64,000 nt of DNA from assembly GCA_947501935.1 (NCBI GenBank), contig CANMXU010000014.1, positions 54,562 through 118,561 on the forward strand, read 5' to 3'. Below, piece after piece: positions 17,979-27,068 of this stretch (positions are counted from its first letter, which is position 1; the number at the start of each line of letters is the position of its first letter). The notes beneath the pieces were generated by a model. It searched no databases and was not told the DNA's origin. It saw only the letters and a list, made by a program, of their open reading frames with translations. This DNA comes from an uncultured Alteromonadaceae bacterium. Lineage in GTDB: Bacteria; Pseudomonadota; Gammaproteobacteria; Enterobacterales; Alteromonadaceae. Made by a program: the position numbers and the translations under genes.

Positions 17979-18863
17979 ATGCCTATTCAAACACCTATTC
18001 GTGGTTTACGTACTTTTTGTATTGCCGCTAAATGCTTAAGCTTTAAACACGCAGCTACGCAGTTGTATCTCACTCCTTCAGCAGTGAGTCATCAAATTAA
18101 ACATTTAGAGCAGCAACTTGGCGTAAGCTTATTTACTCGCAATGTTAGGAAAATAGCACTAACGCCAGCTGGAAATCGTTTTTATCACTCAGTTAAGCCG
18201 ATAATTTCTCAGTTAGAGCTAACCATTGCTGAGTTTAGCCAAACGGCTTTAACCAGCCAAATTGTATTGAGTTTACCTGAGTTTTTTTCCAGTGAATTAT
18301 TAGTGCCTAAATTAAGAGAATGGGCCGAAATACACCCTAATACGCATTTGCATTTAGAAACAATTAAGTCAGGACAAACTCAAGATAAACCGTCAGATTT
18401 ATCGATTGTTTTAGTTAATGGCAAACCTAATGCCAGTATTGTGCATGAGCTTTTTCCGGTGCGTTATGTACCAGCGGTTAGTCAAACCTTATATCAGCAA
18501 TGGGCCAGTAGAGGTTTTGAAGCATTAAAAGAATTGCCGCTTATTTTGCATCAATCAAGGCCTTGGTCGTGGCACCGCTGGGCAGATGAGCAAGATATTA
18601 ATGACTTTGAGCCGAAACAAATAATTCAACTTGACAGCATGTTTGCTGTTGCCCGTGCTGCGCAGCAGAGTATGGGCATTGCTTTAGTGCCATTACCTAT
18701 GAGCAAGTCGTGGTTTCAAGAAAAACTGTTAGTTAGATTATTTGAAAAAGAGTTAGTGACAAACGATCGTTATTATTTAATCCAACATGCCGACACAGCA
18801 CATGCACCGGAATTAGATATATTTTCAGAGTGGATTAAATTGCACTTTCAAGATTTAAGGTGA
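17979..18863 (+). CDS. LysR family transcriptional regulator (GcvA-like)
   Basis: 294-residue DNA-binding regulator. The N-terminal winged helix-turn-helix is clear at residues 5-65: LRTFCIAAKCLSFKHAATQL, then TPSAVSHQIKHLEQQLGVSLF and RNVRKIALTPAGNRFY. The C-terminal effector domain (about 90-290) has the GcvA-type ending GIALVPLPMSKSWF. The effector and targets are unknown. It stands alone, just after the twin small-RNA candidates and upstream of a small secreted-protein gene; control of either neighbour would be inference. Confidence 0.88.
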   Translation: MPIQTPIRGLRTFCIAAKCLSFKHAATQLYLTPSAVSHQIKHLEQQLGVSLFTRNVRKIALTPAGNRFYHSVKPIISQLELTIAEFSQTALTSQIVLSLPEFFSSELLVPKLREWAEIHPNTHLHLETIKSGQTQDKPSDLSIVLVNGKPNASIVHELFPVRYVPAVSQTLYQQWASRGFEALKELPLILHQSRPWSWHRWADEQDINDFEPKQIIQLDSMFAVARAAQQSMGIALVPLPMSKSWFQEKLLVRLFEKELVTNDRYYLIQHADTAHAPELDIFSEWIKLHFQDLR

Positions 18864-18960
18864 AAAAAAATAATGTATTGGCTGATTTTATATCGTTTGT
18901 CGGTGTTAGCTAAAGGGCTTAAATTACACATCAGACACTATTTAAACCTTTGGAACTAAG

Positions 18961-19452
18961 ATGAAACGATTAACTAACACATTAGCTAAAGCCGCTGTAT
19001 TCACACTTTTTTGTAGTTATGCAGTAGCTGCTGCACCAATAAATGATAAATTCAAAATTGCTAAAATAAACAATATAGAGTCAAGCACTATGCTTGAAAA
19101 TGATAGCTACAAAGGCTTAATTATCAAGTTTGAACAAAATCATAATTTATGTCTTAAAACCTTACTAAGTGGCGAATTTGCCATGGCTAAGCCTCAATGC
19201 GATTTAGCGATAAAAACGATTGAAAAAATCCCCCTTCATGACCAACATTCTAAATATTTAAAAGCTTTAGCTTACAGTAATCGTGCGGTTGTTAATTATT
19301 TTAATAACGATCTGGTACAAGCTAAGGTTGACTTCTCCAAAGCTAGACGTTTAAAAAATGATGGTTTAATTCGCCATAACAGTGTGCATTTTAATCGCTT
19401 GCTTAGTAGTGATGAAATCGTTGTTGAAGAACTGGCTACGTTGGCTGATTAG
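18961..19452 (+). CDS. Secreted TPR-like protein, 163 aa
   Basis: Exported protein with an N-terminal signal peptide (Lys/Arg start, hydrophobic AAVFTLFCSYAVAAA, cleavage near residue 24). The mature part has helix pairs with a TPR-like look: CLKTLLSGEFAMAKPQCDLAI, then SKYLKALAYSNRAVVNYFNN and DLVQAKVDFSKARRL. I recognise no named family. It begins about 100 bases after the LysR-type gene. A strong hairpin overlaps its stop codon region. Confidence 0.65.
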   Translation: MKRLTNTLAKAAVFTLFCSYAVAAAPINDKFKIAKINNIESSTMLENDSYKGLIIKFEQNHNLCLKTLLSGEFAMAKPQCDLAIKTIEKIPLHDQHSKYLKALAYSNRAVVNYFNNDLVQAKVDFSKARRLKNDGLIRHNSVHFNRLLSSDEIVVEELATLAD

Positions 19453-19476
19453 CACTCATTATTTCAATAATGAGTG
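19453..19476. other. Perfect 10-bp hairpin after the TPR-like gene
   Basis: CACTCATTAT and ATAATGAGTG pair perfectly with a TTCA loop. No T run follows, so it may protect the 3' end or aid termination rather than be a standard intrinsic terminator. Confidence 0.45.
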
Positions 19477-19757
19477 ATAACATCGCTATTGTTTTCCTTC
19501 CTACTTCGTTTTTCTTTAGATAAATCTACTGTTTGTCTTACGCCTTAGCTCTTTTATAAGCCAATAGCTAGAACTAGAAAAAAGCTTATTGCCTAGTGTA
19601 AGTGAAATAAATATCGAGGATTCTGTAATTGTTGTGTAAAAACCTTTATAAAATTGTGGTTTTTATGGCCTTGATGAGAAACAGTTGATTTAAATCAAAG
19701 CAGATTTATGAGTGAGTCATAAAATGAAAAACTAATATATAACTCAGAGATTGTTTT
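19477..19757. other. Promoter region of the DGC-domain gene
   Basis: Non-coding. It contains a perfect FNR-type palindrome at 19685-19698 and nothing else that I can assign. Confidence 0.5.
19685..19698. promoter_or_regulatory. Candidate FNR/EtrA binding site
   Basis: TTGATTTAAATCAA is an exact match to the FNR consensus TTGAT-N4-ATCAA. Its centre is 66 bases before the start codon of the DGC-domain gene, which would fit activation from about -41 with a short leader. This implies induction at low oxygen (inference). Confidence 0.6.
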
Positions 19758-20141
19758 ATGACCGATAACAAAAAGCCAATAGTTTACTCGTGCTCAGGAT
19801 GTTCAAATTTAGCTAGAATGGCTCATGATATCGCACTTAATATGGATAGTGATGGTATTGCTGAAATGTCATGTATTTCAGGAGTTATTGGTAAAGTTGG
19901 CCCTATAATGGCCATGGCGAACTCTGGCCGACCTATTATTGCTATTGATGGTTGTTCTTTAGCGTGTACTAAAGCTTGTCTTGATGCCTGTGATTTAACT
20001 CCTAGTCACTATTACGATATTAGCCAATACGGTTTTGAAAAACGCAGTAAATGGCAAGACTCTCTGACTGAAAATAGCATTGCTATGAATAATATTTATG
20101 AAGATTTATTCAAATCAGGCGTTACTTTTTCTAAAGATTAA
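19758..20141 (+). CDS. Putative zinc-binding protein, DGC domain
   Basis: 127-residue cytosolic protein of the DGC-domain family. Conserved cysteines occur in order: CSGCSNLARMAHDIAL at the N-terminus, CISGVIG near residue 39, and the name-giving DGCSLACTKACLDACDL near residues 71-86. The family is proposed to bind zinc or another metal through these cysteines; its biochemical role is unknown. A perfect FNR-type site lies upstream, suggesting anaerobic expression. It is monocistronic. Confidence 0.82.
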   Translation: MTDNKKPIVYSCSGCSNLARMAHDIALNMDSDGIAEMSCISGVIGKVGPIMAMANSGRPIIAIDGCSLACTKACLDACDLTPSHYYDISQYGFEKRSKWQDSLTENSIAMNNIYEDLFKSGVTFSKD

Positions 20142-20277
20142 TTTTACACTTTCCTTTACAAAATCATTGCGCTTAAGGTTTTACTTTAAGCCTTTGCATT
20201 TTCTCGTTTAGTTGCTTTTCTTAGCTGATTGATGTGTTACCTTTAAATGTACTCCATTTAAACAAAGGCACTTTATT

Positions 20278-20676
20278 ATGCACATTAACGGCAGTTGCTT
20301 ATGTGGCCAGATAAGTTTTCAAATATCTGAGCCAATAAAATCATTCAAATATTGTCATTGCTCTCGATGTCAGAAGGTCACGGGCTCTGCCCATGCCTCT
20401 AATTTGTTTGTGCCACCAGAGCAATTTGAGTGGTTAACAGGCCAACATTTGGTTAAGCGCTTTGAACTGACACAAGCGCGTTTTTTCGCCCATTGTTTTT
20501 GCAGCGTTTGCGGTTCATCTTTACCTTGGCAAGTGCAAGGGGGGCCGACAATAGTGATCCCCGCTGGTAGTTTAGATGACGATCCTAAAGTGCGTCCTAA
20601 GCATTCTATTTTCTGGGAAGAGCGCGCGCCTTGGTATAAAGAAACCTGTGATCTAGAAAAACTTCCTCCCCGATGA
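20278..20676 (+). CDS. GFA family protein (glutathione-dependent formaldehyde-activating enzyme fold)
   Basis: 132-residue cytosolic protein with a CENP-V/GFA zinc fold. Zinc ligands appear in the classic order: GSCLCGQISF (residues 5-14), YCHCSRCQKVTGS (about 26-38) and FCSVCGSSLPW (about 78-88). Members include GSH-dependent formaldehyde-activating enzyme, but many small GFA proteins have no shown activity. No formaldehyde dehydrogenase gene is near, so the enzymatic name should be treated as a family label only. Confidence 0.88.
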   Translation: MHINGSCLCGQISFQISEPIKSFKYCHCSRCQKVTGSAHASNLFVPPEQFEWLTGQHLVKRFELTQARFFAHCFCSVCGSSLPWQVQGGPTIVIPAGSLDDDPKVRPKHSIFWEERAPWYKETCDLEKLPPR

Positions 20677-20740
20677 TATAACTTTCTAGTCAATGTTTAA
20701 TATTTTTGAATGCAGTTGAAAGTAGCGAGATGGCACAACA

Positions 20741-21022
20741 ATGAAAGCAACCGGCATTATAAAAAAAATTTTGCCAGATGATGTTATCGGTAGCCAGCAC
20801 CAGCGTTTTACCGTGCAAATTATGCATGGAAAAACCGTGTTAGTGATTCATAATATCGATATTGCTGGGAAAATCTCAGACTTGAAAAAAGGTGAAAAAA
20901 TTACTTTTCAAGGGGAGTATCAGTGGAATAGCCAAGGTGGTATGGTGCACTGGACCCATAAAGATCCTCATGGTAAGCACCCTGATGGTTGGGTCAAGTA
21001 TCATGACAAAGTTTATCAATAA
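20741..21022 (+). CDS. DUF3465 family protein
   Basis: 93-residue protein matching DUF3465. Key segments are QHQRFTVQI, VLVIHNIDIAGKISDLKKGEKITFQGEYQWN and GGMVHWTHKDPHGKHPDGWV, which carry the His/Trp/Asp pattern of the family. Predicted as a small OB-like beta barrel. Unlike many members it has no signal peptide. Function is unknown. It follows the GFA gene by 64 bases. A 13-bp tandem repeat spans its stop codon. Confidence 0.82.
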   Translation: MKATGIIKKILPDDVIGSQHQRFTVQIMHGKTVLVIHNIDIAGKISDLKKGEKITFQGEYQWNSQGGMVHWTHKDPHGKHPDGWVKYHDKVYQ

Positions 21023-21040
21023 AGTTTATCAATAAAGTTT
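21008..21040 (+). repeat. 13-bp tandem repeat across the DUF3465 stop codon
   Basis: AAAGTTTATCAAT occurs twice in direct succession (21008-21020 and 21021-21033), followed by AAAGTTT. The TAA stop codon straddles the junction between the two units. Confidence 0.8.
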
Positions 21041-21115
21041 CTTAACAGAAAACGGCAATAAGTGATTATTACCGTTTCCCTTACTAAGCAAGTTTATTTA
21101 GTGCAACTTTATCTT

Positions 21116-22387
21116 TTATGTCTTTGCTAATGCTTGCTCGATATCGGCAATAATGTCGTCAACATCTTCAATTCCTACCGAAATACGTACTAGGTCTTCA
21201 GAAACGCCTGCTGATTTTAACTCTTCAGGGTTAAGCTGGCGATGGGTCGTAGAAGCGGGGTGGCAGGCTAATGATTTAGCATCGCCAATATTTACCAGTC
21301 GTAAGATCATTTGCAATGCGTCAATAAATTTTCCACCGGCTTCACTGCCACCTTCAATACCAAAACTTAAAATGCCCGAAGCTTTTCCTGCGCACATTGA
21401 CTGGCAAAGTTGATGATAAGGGCTAGTTTCTAGGCCAGCATAATTTACCCATAAAACTTTTTCATGGCTGCTTAGATAATTTGCTACTTTTAAAGCATTT
21501 TCACAATGACGCTCCATGCGTAAACATAAGGTTTCTAAGCCTTGCATGATCAAAAAAGCACTGTGCGGGGATAATGCCGCGCCAGTGTTTCTAAGTGGAA
21601 CCACACGGCAACGGCCAATATAAGCGGCAGCGCCTAACGCTTCGGTATAAACCACACCATGATAAGACGCGTCTGGTTCATTTAGCATAGGGAAACGGTC
21701 TTTGTTTGCTACCCAGTCGAAAGTACCTGAGTCTACTATTATGCCGCCAATACTGGTGCCGTGGCCGCCAATATATTTTGTTAATGAATGCACAACAATT
21801 GCAGCGCCATGTTCAATTGGGCGACATAGGGCAGGGCTAGCAACGGTATTATCTACAATTAATGGCACGCCATGTTTTAAGCCTAGTTTTGCGAGGGCGG
21901 CTAAGTCGATAATATTACCGGCAGGATTACCAATAGACTCACAGAAAATTGCGCGAGTATTGTCGTCAATTAAAGCTTCAAAATCGGCGAGTGTATCGCC
22001 AGAAGCAAAGCGTACTTCTACCCCTTGTCGAGGTAGGGTATGAGCAAATAAATTATAAGTGCCGCCGTATAATTGGCTGGTACTAATAATGTTATCGCCA
22101 ACTGAGGTAATTGCTTGAATAGCGTAAGTTATCGCAGCCATGCCAGAGGCAACAGCAAGTCCGGCTAAGCCGCCTTCCATTGCGGCAACACGTTGCTCAA
22201 GTACATCAGTAGTTGGGTTCATAATACGGGTATAAATATTACCCGGTACTTTTAAATCAAAGAGATCAGCGCCATGTTGAGTACTGTCAAAAGTATACGA
22301 AGTGGTTTGATAAATAGGAGTTGTTGCGGCTTTGGTGGTTGCTTCTGATTCATATCCGTGGTGCAAAGCCAGTGATGCTAACTTCAT
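21116..22387 (-). CDS. metY: O-acetylhomoserine aminocarboxypropyltransferase (sulfhydrylase)
   Basis: 423-residue PLP-dependent enzyme of the Cys/Met metabolism family. It uses sulfide (or methanethiol) with O-acetylhomoserine to make homocysteine (or methionine). Visible features are TPIYQTTSYTFDSTQHGADLF at the N-terminus, NPTTDVLEQRVAAMEGG, the PLP-lysine region VVHSLTKYIGGHG, and the C-terminal LVNIGDAKSLACHPASTTHRQL. The length of about 425 residues favours the MetY/sulfhydrylase group over MetB/MetZ. It is a single gene with its promoter at 22388-22600; no SAM riboswitch was seen there. Confidence 0.93.
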   Translation of the reverse strand: MKLASLALHHGYESEATTKAATTPIYQTTSYTFDSTQHGADLFDLKVPGNIYTRIMNPTTDVLEQRVAAMEGGLAGLAVASGMAAITYAIQAITSVGDNIISTSQLYGGTYNLFAHTLPRQGVEVRFASGDTLADFEALIDDNTRAIFCESIGNPAGNIIDLAALAKLGLKHGVPLIVDNTVASPALCRPIEHGAAIVVHSLTKYIGGHGTSIGGIIVDSGTFDWVANKDRFPMLNEPDASYHGVVYTEALGAAAYIGRCRVVPLRNTGAALSPHSAFLIMQGLETLCLRMERHCENALKVANYLSSHEKVLWVNYAGLETSPYHQLCQSMCAGKASGILSFGIEGGSEAGGKFIDALQMILRLVNIGDAKSLACHPASTTHRQLNPEELKSAGVSEDLVRISVGIEDVDDIIADIEQALAKT

Positions 22388-22623
22388 TTTACTTTCCTTA
22401 TATTAAGCTCTACGTTTGCAAAAGCTAATTGTTGTGGTTTTATTATGCAATTCAACTGTAGCGAGCAATACAATAAAAGGAAAGAAATCAAATAGTTTTT
22501 ATCGCCTTAACTTGATGGAAGTCAGGTCACTTTTCGGGGAATGCTTTCAGGAGGGGTTAAGTGATTTTTCTGCGTTAAGCAGGAAGATAAAGCAATTTAA
22601 GTTATAGCAAAGGTTATAAGAAT
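22388..22623. other. metY promoter region
   Basis: Non-coding gap of about 320 bases between metY and purT, together with the purT terminator. I found no riboswitch-like architecture or clear MetJ box; the 63-codon plus-strand ORF here has no supporting features. Confidence 0.4.
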
Positions 22624-22660
22624 AAATAAAAACGCCCAGTTACTCTCTGGGCGTTTGAAC
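22624..22660 (-). terminator. Intrinsic terminator of purT
   Basis: AACGCCCAG and CTGGGCGTT form a perfect 9-bp stem around a 7-base loop. On the minus strand it is followed by a T run. It lies 50-80 bases past the purT stop codon. Confidence 0.88.
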
Positions 22661-22705
22661 TGTCTAAACTAACGAAAAGTTAATTTATAACGAGATATTA
22701 GCGAC

Positions 22706-23896
22706 TTAGTAAATGATTTCTATCGCTTCTGATACTTTTTTCGCTTGAGCTACTGCGTGCTCAATAGTTTCACCAGGAGCAACTGCGACACCTAAACGTC
22801 GAGCGCCATTAATGTCAGGCTTGGCAAAAAACCTAAGTTGTGACCCCTGTGCTTGGCTAAGGGCATTACCTACTTGTGAAAATTGAATATTTTCAGATTG
22901 ACCAAAGCCTTTAATTACACTTGAAGCTGTTGGACCATTTTGGTTAATTATGCCAACAGGTAAAGCTAAAATAGCACGTACATGTAAAGCAAATTCTGAC
23001 AAGTTTTGAGATAACAGCGTGACTAAGCCAGTATCATGTGGACGTGGCGAAACTTCGCTAAAGTATACTTCATCACCTTTAATGAAAAACTCCATACCAA
23101 ATAAACCATAACCGCCAAGATCAGTAACTACTTTTTCTGCAATTTCTTGGGCTTTAGCAAGGGCTTTGTCTGACATAGCTTGTGGCTGCCATGACTCACG
23201 ATAGTCACCGTCTTCTTGACGATGGCCAATGGGGGCACAAAAGTGAATACCGTCAATCGCGCTAATGGTTAATAGGGTAATTTCATAATCAAAGTCGACA
23301 AAACCTTCAATAATAATACGACCTTTACCGCTACGGCCACCTTCTTGAGAATATTGCCAAGACGGCTCTAAATCTGCGGCAGTTTTTACTACACTTTGGC
23401 CTTTACCTGAGCTGCTCATTACCGGTTTTACCACACATGGCATGCCAATTTTTTCAACGGCGTTAAGGTACTCTTCTTTGCTGTCAGCAAACTGATAAGG
23501 AGAAGTGGCTACTGATAAGGTTTCTGCAGCTAAGCGGCGAATACCTTCTCTGTTCATGGTTAATTGAGTTGCGCGGGCGCTTGGAATTATATTAAAGCCT
23601 TGGTTTTCTAACTTAACTAAGCTGTCAGTTGCAATGGCTTCAACTTCAGGAATGATAATATCAGGTCGTTCAAGCTCAACAATTTCTTCAATACGCTGAC
23701 CATCTAACATATTAACAACGTAATGCTTATGGGCGACTTGCATTGCTGGCGCATTTTCATAGCTGTCACAAGCAATTACTTGCACACCAAGATTATGTAG
23801 CTCAATTGCTACCTCTTTTCCTAATTCGCCTGAGCCTAATAATAGGGCTTTTGTTGCGCTTTTAGCGGTTGCGCTGCCAAGTATCTCGATAGACAT
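22706..23896 (-). CDS. purT: Formate-dependent phosphoribosylglycinamide formyltransferase 2
   Basis: 396-residue ATP-grasp enzyme. It makes formyl-GAR from GAR, formate and ATP in purine synthesis, an alternative to folate-dependent PurN. Visible features are the N-terminal [20 protein letters not shown] nucleotide fold, EVEAIATD, the ATP-grasp segment [19 protein letters not shown], and the metal-binding end [21 protein letters not shown]. The length matches E. coli PurT. It is monocistronic with its own terminator. No clear PurR box was seen upstream. Confidence 0.96.
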   Translation of the reverse strand: MSIEILGSATAKSATKALLLGSGELGKEVAIELHNLGVQVIACDSYENAPAMQVAHKHYVVNMLDGQRIEEIVELERPDIIIPEVEAIATDSLVKLENQGFNIIPSARATQLTMNREGIRRLAAETLSVATSPYQFADSKEEYLNAVEKIGMPCVVKPVMSSSGKGQSVVKTAADLEPSWQYSQEGGRSGKGRIIIEGFVDFDYEITLLTISAIDGIHFCAPIGHRQEDGDYRESWQPQAMSDKALAKAQEIAEKVVTDLGGYGLFGMEFFIKGDEVYFSEVSPRPHDTGLVTLLSQNLSEFALHVRAILALPVGIINQNGPTASSVIKGFGQSENIQFSQVGNALSQAQGSQLRFFAKPDINGARRLGVAVAPGETIEHAVAQAKKVSEAIEIIY

Positions 23897-24305
23897 AATA
23901 TCAACTCTTTTGGGTAGTGGTATAAGCTTGTTTTAAAGCTAAATAAATATAGTTAAATGAGCAATGCATATTAACCCTAGGCATTGTCATCGCGCTATTT
24001 TTATTTATATAGATGAATGATTGATATTATCGTGAATGCGCTCTGGTAGTTAATACATACTTGTAAATAAACATGTAAAAGTGTGACTTTACTTTTTAAA
24101 AACTTGCTAACGCTACAGGAAATATTTGTACAGGGTTAATGCAATTAACAGTAAAAAGTGTAAATACATCAGCATTTTGAATAAAAATTAGCCGAGTGCA
24201 ATTTATAACAAACTGTTGATATGTGCTAAATCAGTTTTTGATTACACTAAGGAAAATTGAGCTTGCTCAATACATTTTAATTTTTATTTACTGAGCTATT
24301 TTCCT
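23897..24305. other. Divergent purT / DMT exporter promoter region
   Basis: 409 non-coding bases, very AT-rich, with several TGTAAA words near 24060-24160. The clearest element is the ATTGAGC palindrome at 24256-24271; otherwise nothing can be assigned. Confidence 0.4.
24256..24271. promoter_or_regulatory. 16-base palindrome before the DMT exporter gene
   Basis: ATTGAGC-TT-GCTCAAT is a perfect 7+7 inverted repeat ending 34 bases before the start codon, a position suited to a repressor or a leader hairpin. The regulator is unknown. Confidence 0.35.
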
Positions 24306-25286
24306 ATGAACAAAGTGATCCCTTTCTTATTTATATTCCTGTGGAGTACTGGTTTTATTGCCATTAAATATGGCTTGCAATATAGCAGTAGTGGCGACTT
24401 TTTAATGTTGCGCACCTTAGCTAATTTAGCGGTATTTTCTGTATTAATATTTTTCATCAGTAAAAGAGACTTTAAACAATTCAACATTGTTCATGCGATG
24501 GTCACTGGGTTATTTATACATGGTGCCTATTTAGTCGGTGTGTTTTTTGCCATTGACCAAGGTATGCCTGCAGGAGTAACCGGTATTATTGTTGGCTTTC
24601 AACCACTATTGACCGCTTTTATAGCTATGGTTGTTCTTAATGAAAAATTATCAAAATTACAGTGGCTGGCGTTATTGCTTGGTTTGCTTGGTTTAACTTT
24701 AGTGGTGTCTGGTAGTTTAAAGCTAACGTCTGTTTCTTTATGGGGAATAACACTGGCGGTTATCGCCTTATTTGGCATAACCATAGGTACCATTTACCAA
24801 AAAAGGTTTTGTCAAAATCAGCCGTTACTGCCGAGTGTTTTTTGGCAATATGTACCTTGTTTATTTTTATTTAGCTTTATTTCGTTAGCGCAGCAGGCTC
24901 CGGCTATAGAATGGCACTTGAATTTTTTCTTAAGTTTAGCCTGGTTGGTTGTTGCTTTGTCTGTAGTTGCGATATTGTTATTAATGTATTTACTTGAACA
25001 TGGCGGCGCAGCTAAAGTCAGTAGCTATTTTTATTTAGTACCACCACTAACCGCGTTAGAAGCTTGGTATTTATTTGACGAAGCATTAACGACTAACACC
25101 ATTATAGGTATGTTGTTGTGTGCGGTAAGTGTATTTATGGTAATGAGAAAGCCGAGTAAACAAGCGGTTGAATTAGAAATTGAATTAGGTGTTGAAGAAA
25201 AGCTGCATGAACAACCGAGCGTTGCTGAAACTGAGGTGGCAGGCAACATCACCGCACAGGAACTACCTGAAGCGATTAAAGCTTAG
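24306..25286 (+). CDS. DMT superfamily (EamA) transporter
   Basis: 326-residue inner-membrane protein with about ten helices in two EamA halves (around residues 3-135 and 145-280). Typical words are FIFLWSTGFIAIKYGL at the start, GVTGIIVGFQPLLTAFIAMVVLNEKL at the end of the first half, and SSYFYLVPPLTALEAWYLFDEAL in the second. Members export amino acids or other small metabolites. An unusual acidic cytosolic tail of about 40 residues (ELEIELGVEEKLHEQ...) follows the last helix. The substrate is unknown. Confidence 0.87.
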   Translation: MNKVIPFLFIFLWSTGFIAIKYGLQYSSSGDFLMLRTLANLAVFSVLIFFISKRDFKQFNIVHAMVTGLFIHGAYLVGVFFAIDQGMPAGVTGIIVGFQPLLTAFIAMVVLNEKLSKLQWLALLLGLLGLTLVVSGSLKLTSVSLWGITLAVIALFGITIGTIYQKRFCQNQPLLPSVFWQYVPCLFLFSFISLAQQAPAIEWHLNFFLSLAWLVVALSVVAILLLMYLLEHGGAAKVSSYFYLVPPLTALEAWYLFDEALTTNTIIGMLLCAVSVFMVMRKPSKQAVELEIELGVEEKLHEQPSVAETEVAGNITAQELPEAIKA

Positions 25287-25330
25287 TATTATTTACTATT
25301 AATTAGCACAGCTCTTATATTTTCAGTCAT

Positions 25331-25370
25331 TAAAAAAGCGTACAGATATCGCTATCAGTACGCTTTTTTA
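25331..25370. terminator. Bidirectional terminator between the DMT exporter and GH20 genes
   Basis: AAAAAAGCGTAC (25332-25343) pairs with GTACGCTTTTTT (25358-25369) perfectly over 12 bp, giving T runs in both directions between two convergent genes. Confidence 0.88.
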
Positions 25371-25409
25371 GCTTTAACTTCAGCTTTTACTTATAGTTAA
25401 TAAGCTCGT

Positions 25410-27068
25410 TTATTTTAATAACAATGGCGCATCAGCAATTTTGTCTAAACGTTGATGAAACTGCTTTAACGTTGCTGAGCCTTGCTTACCCCACATTTTT
25501 TCAGCAAATACTGCGCGTGGTTTATCAACATGCATATCAAACCATTTTTCTGGCATATGCTCAGCTTTATCAGTCCAAAGTGCGTAAGTATAGCCATTGA
25601 TTTGTGATGCTTTTACTGGAGCAAAATTTTCATAATTTCCCTTTTGGTCAAAGTAGCCATAATCACCTGGTTTACGACCTTTTTCTCCTGGGGTGCTATA
25701 AACGCCACCAGGGCCTTCTTCAGTGGAAATATTCACTTGATAACCGTCATCTAAAATGGCTTGTTCGCGGCTTTTATTCCAAACGGTAACCACAATATCT
25801 TTATCTGGCTGAATTGAAGTTTGAGCAAGTTCATTTTTTGCTATATTTTGATAACGCCACCAATTCCAAATTCGGGTCGTTTTACCGTATGATTTCACCT
25901 GCTGGTTAACTTGGTTGATCCACGCAACAAAAGGGTCGCCTGGGTGTTTGTAACCTTGCTCTTTGGTATAAGCCATTAGCTCTGGACAAGCCGTTTTTTG
26001 ATTATCAAATTGCCATTCGTCACCACCAACATGAAAATATGGAGAGTCAAATAAAGGCACAAATTCATCTAGTAACTCTTTAATAAAAGTTCGCACATGC
26101 GGTTTGGTAATATCTAAAACCCAACCGGCTTCAGCGATAGTTTTATCATCATTACCGCGAATTTTATTTAGCATTTCTTGTGTGACCCAACGGCCGGTGC
26201 GCATCGACTCACACTGGAAAGCTAAGTCAGGTTGGTAACCAACAATATGTGAAGCATGAGCAGGTAAATCGATTTCTGGGATGATCATCACATGGTATTT
26301 TTTTGCGTAATCTTGTAGCTCACTAATTTGGGCTTTTGAATATGATTGCTCTGATGCTAAGCCCGGAAATTTATCGCTTTGTAAGCGAAAGCCTGACCAG
26401 TCGGTAAAGTGCATATGGAAGGTATTCATTTTTTGCCATGCTAATTGGCGGATGGTTTTTTTCAGGTAATCCATTTCGAAATATTTACGGCCAATATCAA
26501 GCATAAAGGCACGTTCATTAATGGTTGGCTGATCTTCTATTTTACCTTTTGCTAAGCGGTTTAGCGCGCTACCATCTTGGATAAATATTTGTTGTAGGGT
26601 TTGAGTTGCGTAAAAAATACCTGCTGCGGTATTAGCTTCAACAATAACATTATCGCCAATATTAATGCGATATCCTTCATCGCCTAAACTGGCTGCTTTA
26701 ACCAGTTTTAAATGGATATTATTGCTACCTTGACTGGCTGTTGAACTGATGGCTAATTTAGGTAAACGAGCGCCAGCAATTAAAAATAAATCATCAACAA
26801 AAGTTTGGGCTAATGACGGTTCAACACCGCTTAAAATAACTTGGCTATGCTCAGCTAATTCAAAATAGCCAGTACTGCCTTGCCAATGATGAATAGCAGG
26901 AATAACATTTGGTACCGAATTTAGCTGGGCTTTTGATGAGGAGTTTACTGACGCGGCTTTAGCACTTTTGTTCGCGGCTAGTTGCTCAGTCGCATTTATT
27001 TGAGAAAAGGAATATAACCCAGCTAAAGCAATAACGGAAACAACACTGAGTTTTTTAATTATTTTCAT
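25410..27068 (-). CDS. Family 20 glycoside hydrolase (beta-N-acetylhexosaminidase)
   Basis: 552-residue exported enzyme that removes terminal GlcNAc/GalNAc from chitin oligomers or glycans. The signal peptide is at residues 1-26 (VSVIALAGLYSFSQINA). A GH20b-like domain (STGYFELAEHSQVILSG to IFYATQTLQQIF) is followed by the TIM barrel: ERAFMLDIGRKYFEMDYLKK, HMHFTDWSGFRLQ and the catalytic Asp-Glu in FHVGGDEWQF near residue 348. It is transcribed after the sulfatase gene but separated from it by a terminator. The pairing suggests use of sulfated amino-sugar glycans (inference). Confidence 0.93.
   Translation of the reverse strand: MKIIKKLSVVSVIALAGLYSFSQINATEQLAANKSAKAASVNSSSKAQLNSVPNVIPAIHHWQGSTGYFELAEHSQVILSGVEPSLAQTFVDDLFLIAGARLPKLAISSTASQGSNNIHLKLVKAASLGDEGYRINIGDNVIVEANTAAGIFYATQTLQQIFIQDGSALNRLAKGKIEDQPTINERAFMLDIGRKYFEMDYLKKTIRQLAWQKMNTFHMHFTDWSGFRLQSDKFPGLASEQSYSKAQISELQDYAKKYHVMIIPEIDLPAHASHIVGYQPDLAFQCESMRTGRWVTQEMLNKIRGNDDKTIAEAGWVLDITKPHVRTFIKELLDEFVPLFDSPYFHVGGDEWQFDNQKTACPELMAYTKEQGYKHPGDPFVAWINQVNQQVKSYGKTTRIWNWWRYQNIAKNELAQTSIQPDKDIVVTVWNKSREQAILDDGYQVNISTEEGPGGVYSTPGEKGRKPGDYGYFDQKGNYENFAPVKASQINGYTYALWTDKAEHMPEKWFDMHVDKPRAVFAEKMWGKQGSATLKQFHQRLDKIADAPLLLK

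Noticed and set aside
22416..22607. Plus-strand 63-codon ORF between metY and purT
   Set aside because: No ribosome site or recognisable motif; it lies over the metY promoter.
22388..22705. SAM riboswitch or MetJ operator upstream of metY
   Set aside because: No matching architecture or AGACGTCT-type repeats were found.
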